Source: Oscarella lobularis
Taxonomy: Eukaryota; Porifera; Homoscleromorpha; Homosclerophorida; Oscarellidae
DNA length: 64,000 nt
Direction: 5' to 3'
Assembly: GCF_947507565.1 (NCBI RefSeq)
Contig: NC_089177.1
Location: 618,648 to 682,647, forward strand
The notes under the pieces are model-generated. The model had not been told where the DNA came from and did not search any database. It saw only the letters and a program-made list of their open reading frames with translations. Position numbers and translations under genes: made by a program. This document shows, one piece after another, positions 1-10,536 of this stretch; position 1 is the first letter of the stretch, and the number at the start of each line of letters is the position of its first letter.

Positions 1-3000
1 CAGCTTCCGTCGTCAATTCAATCTTTTCTTTCGCCTTTCTCTCAACTGCCGCGACGGTATCTGATACGTTTTCGGATTGTCTTTGCTTCATTTCTTCTCG
101 CACCCTTTCATCGACCTTCATCTCAAATTCCATCTCCAGCCTGCGCTTCATCTCTGCCTCGTCTCTTTTCGCTTCTTTACGCAGAGTTTCTTCTAGATCT
201 TTCCTAACTTCTTTTTTCACCCGTTCAGACACTTTCTCCTCAATTTCGACTTCTAGCCGTTTCCTCGTCATCGTCTCCTCTCCTTCAATCCTCTTCTTCA
301 TTTCCACCTCCAGTCGTTCCTCGATTTGCTCCCTCACTCTTTCTTCGACGCGTTCAGATACTCTCTCTTCAAATTCTGCTTTCAATTCGTCCCGCATCGT
401 CGTCTCTTCTCTTTCAATTCTCTTCTTCATTTCCACCTCGAGTCGTTCCTCCAGTTGCTCCATCACTCTTTCTTCAACGCGTTCAGATGCTCTCTCTTCG
501 AATTCCGCTTCCAAGTCGTCTCTCATCTCCTCTCTGATTCGTTGACGAATCCGTTCATTCTTTTCCAAGCCGGAATCGGTTTCGTCGTTTTCCAGTATTG
601 TCGGCGGCTTCGTTTTGGGTAAGGGAGGCCCGTCAGGGTCGTCTTCGCCAGAAAAGGCCATCTGCTCATCGAGCAATTTACCGAGACTCTGAGAAAAGAA
701 CAGACAATGATCCCCCTAAAACTACATACTGTAGGTAACGCATTTCTTTACTTCTTCCGCTTCCTTGTGTTTCTCTTCGGCAAATTTCAGTTCCGAATCT
801 TGATTTTTGAGCGTCATTATCCGAGACGCCTCTTCTTCGATGAGTTCAAATTTCGTGCCCTAGGATATGCATTATAGTTTCTAAAAAATCAATGGAATAG
901 CAATTCCTCACTTTTATAATGCTTTCAAGCTCCCTGATTCGTTCCCTGATGACGAGCTGATGCTCGTTTAAATCCTCGTCAGCCAATTCCTGAAAGAATT
1001 CGTAAAATCTACTCAAACGTATAAACGCGGACGACGTGCCTCCTCTTGCACTCGCAAAAACGACAGTTGGACAGTTTGAAGTGGCTCGGTCGGCGCGGCC
1101 ATCTACATGCACAAAAACATACAACAACAACAGGTCGCGTCTTTCTTTTAGAAACCATACGGCATTGACTTTTTCCTGTAGCACTTTGATCTCTTCCCTC
1201 AATTTAGCTTCAATGCCAAGGACTTCATTATGCTGACAAATAGAGACTGAGTAATGAATGAATGGCAGCCAATAAGAACATGATTTTACCACTTTCGATT
1301 CTTCCAGCTGAAGAACCTGCTCAGCCTAATTCAGAAAAACTAGGTCAAGGATACTCAAAAAGAAAATTAATTCCACATACAAGTTGGCTTTCTAAACACT
1401 CCAGATCCCCTTCGAGTTTATTATTTTTTTGCTCGGCCAAGGCAAGAAGCTTCAAAAAAGAATGCATTGGACAATTTCAGCTGAAAGATTTTACGTACCT
1501 TTGACGTTTCGGCGCTTCTTTCTGCCTGCAACTTCAAATCGACGCTCTCACTCTCCATCTCTTTTAGTCTCTGAAAAAATGTTTTGAAATACTGTAGATT
1601 GTTGCTAGATGCTTTTTTACCTCTACGGCCCCGTCTCCTCTTTGCTTCTCGCTTTCAAGTTGCGCAGAAACGCGGTCAAGTTTCTAATTGCATGGAGAAT
1701 TAATTATCCATGCCAACAGAAACCGCAGGGTATATGTGAAGTACTGCTCTTAAACTTCTTAGACTTTCATCTTGTTCTCGCTCGCCGTCGTCCTTTGTCT
1801 TGGCAATTTCACCGAGACTTTTTTCTAAATCTGCAATTCGAAGAGCATGGCTGCGATTCGCTTCGTCTCTTTCTCTCTCCACGGTCTCAATCTTGATTAA
1901 TTAAAAAACCGGTACGTAGATAGGACTGCATTTTTTACTCATCTGCGCAATTCACCTTCAATTTTAGAGCAACAATTTCCTCTTGAGCGCTCTAAGAACA
2001 GAACCATGCACGTACGATTCGGTAGGAGAGAAAACCGGATCTTGCCTCTCGACGTTGGGCTAGCTGAGAATTGAGTTCATTAATCTGCGCGTCGGCCTCC
2101 TGCTCTTTCGCGTCAAACAACTTGAAAAGCGATTTCTTTACTATGCGAGGCTAGTTCTTCATGTTCTACCTTGGCCTTTTCTTTGAACGACTCAGACGCT
2201 TCGGCAAGGCCCTACATAATATAGTTAAAGGACGAAGTTCCTTTGTTCTTCTCTCTCTACTTTCACGGCTTCTTCTCTCGCCCTTCTTTCTTTCCAAAGT
2301 TCTTCTTCTACATTCTTGCATTGCTGCGTCAAAAAACGGACCCCATAACAAATATTTAGTTTAGACTAGAATTGACTCTGACTTCTCGCAATTGCTCCAG
2401 CTCCTGTTCCTTCTCGCCAAAACTCGAGTTGACAGACTGCGAAAAATCATTCAGAAGATGTTTCGTTACTAATTGCACGTCGACCTGCAGTTCTTCATGC
2501 AACGACTTATTAGACTCTAGCAGGCTTTCTTCAGCCTTCTGCAACTGTTCCTCGGCCTGATACAACTACGGAACACCACAAACGTAAGAAGTAGAACACT
2601 ACAACATTTTCTTTTAATGCCTGATCAGTAAGACTTTTAATCTTTTCTTCGTATTCGTCCCTTTCCTTTGAACGAGCCTCCTCTTCCGCCTTCGAAGGAG
2701 AAAGAATAGATCATCGCTTTGCTAGCCATTTTTCTTCTTACGTCTTTTTCCTTTAGTCTGTCTTTCTTCAACGTTTCGATCATGCGCTCTGCGGTATCCA
2801 ACTCTCCGCGCATCTGCTCTTGCATCTAAACGCCCGGGGTAACGAGACGACGAAGTACGTAACCTTCGCCTCTTCCGAACCATTTTTTCCCTTTCGATAT
2901 CGACGGAAGTGGCAAGTTTGTGTTGCAATTGGGCGTACGAGCGCTGGGCCTTCAGCCACTCGCGCATCAATTCCTTATATTTCGTCTCCATCTCGTCTTT

Positions 3001-5020
3001 GTCGAATACGGCTTGATCGAGATCGTCGTGAAGCGTGCTCACCGATTCCTCGTCCCACGACCGGTTAGCCGGACCGGGACTCGTCAATTTCTATATAATT
3101 TGATAGCGTACAAACATTATTTTACTGGTATTTCTCTGACCTCCTCTCTCTCCTTCATCAACGATTTTCGCGACGATTTGAGAACTTCCAACCTCTGCCT
3201 AAGATTCTAAACACACGGCAAATCGCCTAAAACGAACATCGTCTTTTCGTTCGACTTACGACGTTCTTTTCTTTTAATTTAGCAATGACTCGGTTTCTTT
3301 CTTCGACTTCTTGTGCTCGCAATTCCATTTCGTTCTGTATATAAAAAGACTCTTTAGTGAACTATGTAAACAGCCCTTTTTCTATTGGTTCCTTAGGCAT
3401 CAGCTATTCAAGTCTTCTATCAAAGTACAGTACTACTTACTTTGTAATAAGCAGCCAGCTTCTCTGCTCTGTTTCCAGGTCGTTTATGTGCACTCTTCTC
3501 CAATTTTTCAACGCTTTGCTCAAGTGAAGCTTTAGCCTCTTTCTATAGTCAGAACAATGCTGAGATCAAGGACTCTGTACTGTACTGACGCGTTTGTCTC
3601 ACCAACTGACTATTTTCTTCGGTTGTTTCTTTTAGTTGTCTATCCTTGTCTCTCACCGCTGCAGATAAGACGTTGTTCTTTTTCATCAATTTGTCACATT
3701 TTGTCTCCAGCGGATCTTTCATCTTCTTCGCCTTGTCGAGCTCCGTTTGCTGAAGAGAAGAGACAGTAAAAATGAGCAAAAAACCACACGAACACGCTCG
3801 GCTAACTAAATCTGCATTCTCTTTGGCGAGGGCAGTGTTCTTCTCTTCGAGACGTCGAGACAGAAGACTCAGCTCGGCATTACGAGCAATGCGCTTCTTT
3901 TCGTCATCGTCATACTGCTTCAAACGCTGAAAAAAAATCAGAGAAAAATTTCCCACCCGGCATTCTAGGATCCCCGATGCGCGCTCACAGGGCTTGTAGC
4001 ATCAAAGCTTGCGTCTCCTATGCCAGGCAACGGCGCTCTTGGACTCATTTTCTGCCACGACTCGGCTTCTTGGGTTCGCTTCAATTTCTCGGCCAGCTTC
4101 TCGTTCTCCATTTTCAGCACTGCCATGTTTCTCTTTACCTGACCCAACTCCTGCTCTTTCTGATGAAGAAGTCGCTCCTTCGACCGCAACTCTTCCATCT
4201 AAGGTAGAGATAAATAAATAAATAAATATATATATATTTTTCTCTTTGAGATCAGAAAGACTGTACAGTCAATTTAATAACACACCGGTTTTTAATTAAT
4301 TAATTGTATTAGACTAATTTTTGGTTAATAAAATACAAACATCCAAATATTGGGACAATTTTTTTTCAAAAAAAACACAGAGACTCGTACCTGTTTTCGA
4401 TTTTCCATTCGAGCGTCACGCGTCAATCGCTGTATTTCGTCCTCTCTCTCGGCGTCGGCGCGCCGAAGTTTCTCCGCCTTTTCGCGATCGCTTCCGACGG
4501 CGACCGTCGCGCGTTTTTCCGCCTCGCTTTTCGCCCGATTCAACTCGAACACCTCCCGCATCAACTTCTTTCGCTCCGCCTCGAACTCGGCTCCGATCTC
4601 GCGTCTCGCCTCGCCGTAAACGATGTCGCGCATTCGCGTCTCCAAATCGCTTTTCTCCGCGTCGAATCGCTTACGAAGTCGTTCGAGTTTCTCCTCGTGC
4701 TGACGTTGATAGAGAACCAATTCGGCGTCGCGACGCCGTTCCATCTCCTCCCGCGTCGCCTTGAGCTCTTCTTTTCGCTCTTTCGTCAATCGGGCGAGAA
4801 GCTCCTCGCGATCGGCGGCGGCGCGCGACTTTTCCTCGTCGCGCGCCGCTTTTATGCCGGCCACTTTTTCGCGATGCGCCTGTTTGCTCTGACGACGTTC
4901 GCTTTCGAGCTCCTTCTTCAGTTCGGCGATTCGTCGACGCAGATGATCGTCGTTCGTTCCGCCGCGCAATTGCGCGGGGGATCGGGGTTTTTGCCGCGGC
5001 GAAGCGCGACCGTTTTCCAT
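1..5020 (-). CDS. JAKMIP-like long coiled-coil protein, 3' end outside the window
   Basis: The gene runs leftward in many short exons. The first coding exon (about 4391-5020) begins at the in-frame ATG at 5020; an in-frame stop lies at about 5086 and there is no other ATG between them. The protein is almost entirely charged heptad coiled coil. Its order of landmarks follows the Janus kinase and microtubule-interacting protein (JAKMIP) family: an N-terminal coiled coil, then LPGIGD (near 4020), then DEESV (near 3040) followed by a stretch ending DIEREK. JAKMIP proteins bind microtubules, GABA-B receptors and Janus kinases, and act as cytoskeletal adaptors. The part from 1 to about 690 is very rich in Glu and Arg, has internal repeats and does not resemble vertebrate JAKMIP C-termini, so it may be lineage-specific. 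A generic trichohyalin-like coiled coil is the alternative. I am fairly sure of the coiled coil and moderately sure of the family. Confidence 0.7.
240..560 (-). repeat. Internal coding repeat (about 129 nt, 43 residues) in the coiled-coil gene
   Basis: Two adjacent near-copies, one starting near 302 and one near 431, encode a charged 43-residue block containing EERLEVEMKKRIE and SERVEERV. A third, more diverged partial copy lies at about 180-300. The repeat keeps the reading frame, so it lengthens the coiled coil. Confidence 0.7.
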
Positions 5021-6159
5021 TATGTCGCGCTGATTCTGACGTTTGCCGGCGGCGCGAGAGGCGTTAGTCGACAAATTGAGTGTCTATCGCGTTAGCTCGG
5101 CCTCGATTTCGTTTACTTTTCGAGTTGCGAGATTCCTTGGGCGATCGGCGAAGGTCGAAATGGGGGTTTGTTTACCGTCGTCTTGCTCGATCCTGCGCGG
5201 CGGGGTGGTTACTGCGAGGCCTTCTTCTCTTCCGGACACCGCCTACTTTGGCGTCCCGTAGAAGGAAACGAATGCGAGTCAAGTCCCGTAGGTGCGAATC
5301 GAAAAAAATGGAAGAAAGTGACGCAGACAACGGAAACGGGCTCGTGAACGGTTCGCATTGCACCGAGACAAAGTTCAAACACTTCTCAAAGCTTTATCGC
5401 GGCAGATTCGTGGGTGAACGTCGCCGTAGAACAGGGCGAGGCTCCTTCCGGGCAGAGAAACGGCGACGAGAACGTGCAAGTAATGCTCGCCGAAGCAGCA
5501 GTAGACGTGAATGGAAGCGAACAAAGTGCGAGGTGGGCAGAAAAAAATTGCGCCGTCGTTCTTTCATCTTGGATGCAATTATGTTCGTGCCTCAGTACGC
5601 CGGCGACGTCAGAGCCGGAGGACAGGGACGTCGGCGAGCAAACCTTGGCCAAATGGATGACTGAAGAGGAAACAATGTGCGGTGCGGGGCCGGATAGTAC
5701 CCTGGGATAGTACAGTTAGAACATCATGCCATCAGGGATGCCATACAACCAATGGGGGGTGGGGCGGATAATAATGATTGAAACCAGATCTCGATACTTC
5801 TGACCACGTGTACTTTTAATAGAGTGGCGCATCTAAAACATGACTATTATTCTCAATTCCCAAAATTGGTCTGACTTTCTTTTTTTTTCTGGTCAGGCAA
5901 ATTGGAGACTGGGATGCTGCACAGAAAAAGAAAGAGTCGCGTGTTGTCGGACGATATCGATTTAGTCTAAGAGGAACATGGTGCTTCAGAAAGTATTGAC
6001 TGATGCACACCTTTGGTGGCAGCTGAATAACGAGTTTCGTTTCTTAGTATTGACCTGTTGGTTCCCGCTCTTCCTGTTCTTATATGCAGCCACTTGATTT
6101 CTTTCGTTATCGGGTACGTTATGAACATCCTTCTTTTTGAACTGTCGACTCATTGTCGT
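5021..6159. other. Intergenic stretch with no gene I can assign
   Basis: This lies between the 5' end of the coiled-coil gene and the MFS duplication. A plus-strand open frame at about 5380-5710 has a protein-like composition (EGEAPSGQRNGDENVQ), but no acceptable start or splice partner, and the opposite strand is open too. It could be a 5' exon, UTR or remnant. Promoter sequence for the minus-strand gene is expected near 5020-5300. I see no recognisable domain in 5710-6159. Confidence 0.4.
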
Positions 6160-7802
6160 CTTCTTTTGCAGCATATTTATTGGCCATCGCTACACCGTCA
6201 GTACATAAACTAATTTTTTCGTTGTGACTGTGATTGACATATCTAGAATAGAAGCAGATACAGAAAATAATTTCGGGTTAAGTGAGATCGATTCCTTCGA
6301 ATTTTCATGCTGTACCGCCCGGGTGACCAAACCAAGGTCCTAAAATTAAAACACATGCTGCATAACTCAACTAAAAAGACTCAACAGAACTAAAAAACGC
6401 CTCACGTTGTTTCGCAGAACTATCAAGTAGACGTGATTGCTCGCTTTTGTCCTCCTCGTTTTTATCCTGCACGGTAGTGACAGGTTTGAGCGTTAGACAT
6501 AAAAGGAAAGCGACTGTTGATATTCCTGCACAAACGTAGAGATAAACGGTGAAGTGACCACCGGACGCCTGATACAGTTTCTCCATAATAAGAGAACCAC
6601 CCACGCCGGGAATGAAAGTGAACATCAGCTGCAAGCCCCACACTAAACCCAAATTGTTCGGACCATAAATGAATGAACACATCGCTGATGTTAGGCTCTT
6701 TCCAACAGGAAATCCAAAGTTGATAATGCAGAAGGCTAACATGCCCAAGTAGGGTGCATAGGATGCTGAAGACTGAATCAAAAAAGGAGAAAATGCCAAA
6801 GAGATAGCCTGTAAAGTCAGCGACAATATCCACGCCCCTTTGATTGTTAAGAAGTCAGACATAAGCCAGGTAAAACGACCGATCAAATAAGCGAGTGAAG
6901 CAATGAGGGCAAGCGTTTGTATGACATTGCCTGATGTCCCTTTCCATACAGCTTCAAGGAAGTCTTGCTGGCGAGCTAAGAGGCCCCAAGCGGGCAGAAG
7001 CGTGCCAATACGAACAACGACGAAGACGTAGAATTGCCACGTTTTCATGATTTCGAGTCTTGTCATAGACGCTGCCGGCGGCGCTGAAGTAGTCGAAGAC
7101 GGCGCCTTCCGACTAACAACAATACAGGGTAGGGAAAGTGCCATGGGAAGTACGGAGATGAGACCGATAGAAAAGAATAGGGTCGATATGTGCATTTTGC
7201 CCGCGTTCAGGTACTTCTGCTCAAAGAGAATAATCTGATTGAGAAGGAGAACGCCCACGCCGCTGACAAATCCCCAATAGCTCGACGCCAATCCGCTTCG
7301 TCGTCCAGCGCGTAGTAGGATGAACGTCACGACAAACGTTGCTACGATACTGCCACATGCCACGACGAAGAATGCGAGAGCGTAGGCGATTTGAGTCACG
7401 AGAGCGTGCAATTCGCACGCGCTCGCGGACAGTCCGGCGACGAGAAAGCCGAGAGAAATGAGCAGAAGCTGAACGACGGTCCACGCGCGTAGATTGCCAC
7501 GTTCGATGCGATACGAGACGAAAGGAGAGAGGAGTGCGTAGGCGACGAATTGAGAGGCGAAGCCGATTGTCGTGATCGAGTCGCTCCACGAAGGACACGC
7601 TTTCTCGACGGGCTTGACAAAATAGCCGAAACTGAGCGGAGAGTTGGAGAAGAGGGCCGATAGAGTGCCACCGAGAAAGGCGACGGCAAGACGGACACTG
7701 TAAATATCATAATAGAGAGTATACTGCTTTTAGAATCGACTTTGCCTGTCAGTGTCGGCGGACATCAGTCGGAAAAACAAAGCACGTGACTGGATGAGTG
7801 TA
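6160..7802. repeat. Segmental duplication, copy A
   Basis: This block matches 8875-10508 at very high nucleotide identity over about 1.64 kb. It includes the whole MFS gene, its intron, about 30 bp upstream of the ATG and about 210 bp downstream of the stop. The match begins abruptly at a CTTCTTTTGCAGC string and ends abruptly after GGATGAGTGTA. A few small indels separate the copies. Confidence 0.93.
6371..7765 (-). CDS. MFS transporter, copy A (448 aa)
   Basis: This is a predicted 12-helix major facilitator superfamily membrane transporter. The start is the ATG at 7765, where a tiny first exon (7746-7765, MSADTD) joins the long second exon (7697-6371). The intron of 48 nt begins with GC, not GT, and ends TTTACAG. 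Joining there gives an open protein with TM1 near VRLAVAFLGGTLSALF, a mid-protein SMTRLEIMKTWQFY region, and a typical late-helix segment with PNNLGLVWGL and FIPGVGGSLIMEK. The C-terminus is acidic and cytosolic. The overall look is of the monocarboxylate, oxalate-formate or nodulin-like MFS groups, but I see no residues that fix the substrate. It is one of two tandem copies; copy B differs by a few conservative residues and lacks one codon. Confidence 0.87.
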
Positions 7803-8199
7803 CAGTGCTTATCAGCATAAATGGGAATCACGTGGTAGTGTGTGTTTAAAGCCCGTAGTTTAAATTTGGTTGACTTTTTCGTATCCCTACAAAAAGTAGT
7901 AGCTCCGGAAGGCTTTTCTCTACCTGCCGCCAAATTATTTAGTTGCGTCTCGCTTCACGCAGCAAAAAACGTTCAATCATGCGCGAGACTAAAGGCTCGC
8001 TCGGTTATTCGCAAAAATTTTATTCACTCTGTATTATTTTCCGCACTTTTTACCTTTGAAATGCTAATCGATGTAAACCGTTCATCGTTTTTGATTTTTA
8101 ATGAGCCGACCACGCAGTTGTACGGGGTGGCAAACGCAGTTTGCGAGCCCGTATAACGGCGAGGCTCTCTCAAACGTGATCTGATCTTAGGGCCGGAAG

Positions 8200-8285
8200 T
8201 GTATGTCTGTCCGGTTGGGGTCCGTTGGGGTGGCCGTCCGGCCGTTGGGGTGTCCGGTTGGCCATCCGGTTGTCTGTTCGGTTAT
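8200..8285 (+). repeat. Degenerate GTTGGGGT/CCGGTTGG tandem repeat
   Basis: Short units built on GTTGGGG, GGCCGTCCGG and CCGGTTGG recur irregularly over about 85 bases. The stretch is G-rich on the plus strand. It looks like a decayed minisatellite. Confidence 0.6.
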
Positions 8286-8836
8286 TGTGATTGTGACGTC
8301 ACATAAGAAAAGCCCCTACTTTGTAAAGCGCATGCGTGACATAGGGCCCAAAACGGTGACCCGAAAAAGGCGATTTACGGCGCGAATAAAGCGTTTTTTC
8401 TTTCATAAACGGAAAAAATGCGTAGAAACCCCTGCTTCCAATTGATCTGTGCTATTTTTATAAATGCGCTGAGAAACCGAAACGACAGTTTTGATTGTCA
8501 CGCTCTGACGTCACAATCAAAAGTATCCACTCATGTACAGTATGTGCGTGGGTATGTACGCGTGTACACGGGTAACAGGAAATATGACCCGTACACACTT
8601 CCGTACACATACCTAAGCTTACCTACGCAGACAATAAACTTCAAACCACTATCAGAGAACGCCTAAGTAGGATCCTAAACATGAGTCCTATGTATGTACA
8701 TAGAGTATGTGTGTAGGACTGAGCTGCAGGTCTGTGATACATGTACAACAGCGTGAATATATAATACCCTGAAATTTTATGACGTCACATTATCTAATAA
8801 GACGCTCGCGTACTGTAAGCGGTGGGAGGCTATTCA

Positions 8837-8859
8837 TGATGGCCAACACCAGGCCATCA
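8837..8859. repeat. Perfect short hairpin
   Basis: TGATGGCC and GGCCATCA flank a seven-base loop, 16 bases before the boundary of duplication copy B. It could be a remnant of the rearrangement or a chance palindrome. Confidence 0.55.
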
Positions 8860-8874
8860 TTCTCTAGTTTATCC

Positions 8875-10508
8875 CTTCTTTTGCAGCATATTTATTGGCC
8901 ATCGCTACACCGTCAGTACATAAACTAATTTTTTCGTCGTGACTGTGATTGACATATCTAGAATAGAAGCAGATACAGAAAATAAATTTCGGGTTAAGTG
9001 AGATTAATTCCTTCAAATATTCATGCTGTACCGCCCGGGTGACCAACCAAAATTAAAACACATGCTGCATAACTCAACTAAAAAGCCTCAACAGAACTAA
9101 AAAACGCCTCACGTCGTCTCGCAGAACTATCAAGTAGACGTGATTGCTCGTCTTTGTCCTCGTTTTTATCCTGCACGGTAGTAACAGGTTTGAGGATTAG
9201 GCATAGAAGGAAAGAGACTGTTAATATTCCTGCACAAACGTAGAGATAAACGGTGAAGTGACCACCGGACGCCTGATACAGTTTCTCCATAATAAGAGAA
9301 CCACCCACGCCGGGAATGAAAGTGAACATCAGCTGCAAGCCCCACACTAAACCCAAATTGTTCGGACCATAAATGAATGAACACATTGCTGATGTTAGGC
9401 TCTTTCCAACGGGAAATCCGAAGTTGATAATGCAGAAGGCTAACATGCCCAAGTAGGGTGCATAGGATGCTGAAGACTGAATCAAAAAAGGAGAAAATGC
9501 CAAAGAGATAGCCTGTAAAGTCAGCGACAATATCCACGCCCCTTTGATTGTTAAAAAGTCGGACATAAGCCAGGTGAAACGACTGATCAAATAAACGAGT
9601 GAAGCAATGAGGGCAAGCGTTTGTATGGCATTGCCTGATGTCCCTTTCCATACAGCTACAAGGAAGTCTTGCTGGCGAGCTAAGAGGCCCCAAGCGGGCA
9701 GAAGCGTGCCCGTACGAACAATGACGAAGACGTAGAATTGCCACGTTTTCATGATTTCGAGTCGTGTCATAGACGCTGCCGGCGGCGCTGAAGTAGTCGA
9801 AGACGGCGCCTTCCGACTAACAACAATACAGGGTAGGGAAAGTGCCATGGGAAGTACGGAGATGAGACCGATAGAAAAGAATAGGGTCGATATGTGCATT
9901 TTGCCCGCGTTCAGGTACTTCTGCTCAAAGAGAATAATCTGATTGAGAAGGATAACGCCCACGCCGCCGACAAATCCCCAATAGCTCGACGCCAATCCGC
10001 TTCGTCGTCCAGCGCGTAGTAGGATGAACGTCACGACAAACGTTGCCACGAGACCGCCACATGCCACGACGAAGAGCGCGAGAGCGTAGGCGATTTGAGT
10101 CACGAGAGCGTGCAATTCGCACGCGCTCGCGGACAGTCCGGCGACGAGAAAGCCGAGAGAAACGAGCAGAAGCTGAACGACGGTCCACGCGCGTAGATTG
10201 CCACGTTCGATGCGATACGAGACGAAAGGAGAGAGGAGTGCGTAGGCGACGAATTGAGAGGCGAAGCCGATTGTCGTGATCGAGCCGCTCCACGAAGGAC
10301 ACGCTTTCTCGACGGGCTTGACAAAATAGCCGAAACTGAGCGGAGAGTTGGAGAAGAGGGCCGATAGAGTGCCACCGAGAAAGGCGACGGCAAGACGGAC
10401 ACTGTAAATATCACAATATAGAGAGTATACTGCTTTTAGAATCGACTTTGCCTGTCAGTGTCGGCGGACATCAGTCGGAAAAACAAAGCACGTGACTGGA
10501 TGAGTGTA
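8875..10508. repeat. Segmental duplication, copy B
   Basis: This is the partner of 6160-7802. It ends only 28 bp before the stop codon of the sideroflexin gene. Copy B therefore sits directly behind sideroflexin, while copy A is behind the non-coding spacer. Confidence 0.93.
9078..10471 (-). CDS. MFS transporter, copy B (447 aa)
   Basis: This is the near-identical tandem paralogue of the gene at 6371-7765, with the same architecture: tiny first exon 10452-10471, the same GC-AG intron (10402-10451) and a long second exon 10401-9078. Differences from copy A are few and mostly conservative, for example around TM5-6 (ALALFVVACGGLV) and in the acidic C-tail, where copy B has one residue fewer. 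Both copies are fully open with no stop or frameshift. Each is therefore probably functional, or duplicated very recently, or kept alike by gene conversion. The substrate is not predictable from what I can see. Confidence 0.87.
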
Positions 10509-10520
10509 TGAACGTACAAA

Positions 10521-10526
10521 TTTATT
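10521..10526 (-). terminator. Poly(A) signal of the sideroflexin gene
   Basis: AATAAA on the minus strand lies 10 bases after the stop codon (10537-10539). Confidence 0.55.
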
Positions 10527-10536
10527 GACTAAACAA

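Larger units (their letters stand above)
7803..8874. other. Non-coding spacer between the two MFS copies
   Basis: I see no gene here. It holds degenerate CCGGTTGG/GTTGGGGT repeats (about 8200-8285), an imperfect inverted repeat rich in GTACAC (about 8548-8612) and a perfect short hairpin with an 8-bp stem (8837-8844 pairing 8852-8859, 7-nt loop). The composition differs from the flanking genes, so this may be inserted or decayed mobile DNA. Confidence 0.55.

Noticed and set aside
4321-5261. Several long plus-strand open frames opposite the first coiled-coil exon
   Set aside because: They are low-complexity Arg/Ser/Phe shadows of the Glu/Lys/Arg-rich minus-strand coding sequence.
5380-5710. 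Open frame on the plus strand with a protein-like composition
   Set aside because: No usable start, splice partner or recognisable domain, and the opposite strand is also open.
9166-9744. A 192-codon minus-strand frame inside MFS copy B
   Set aside because: It is an out-of-frame shadow of the transporter; the matching frame in copy A is shortened by a stop codon, so it is not conserved.
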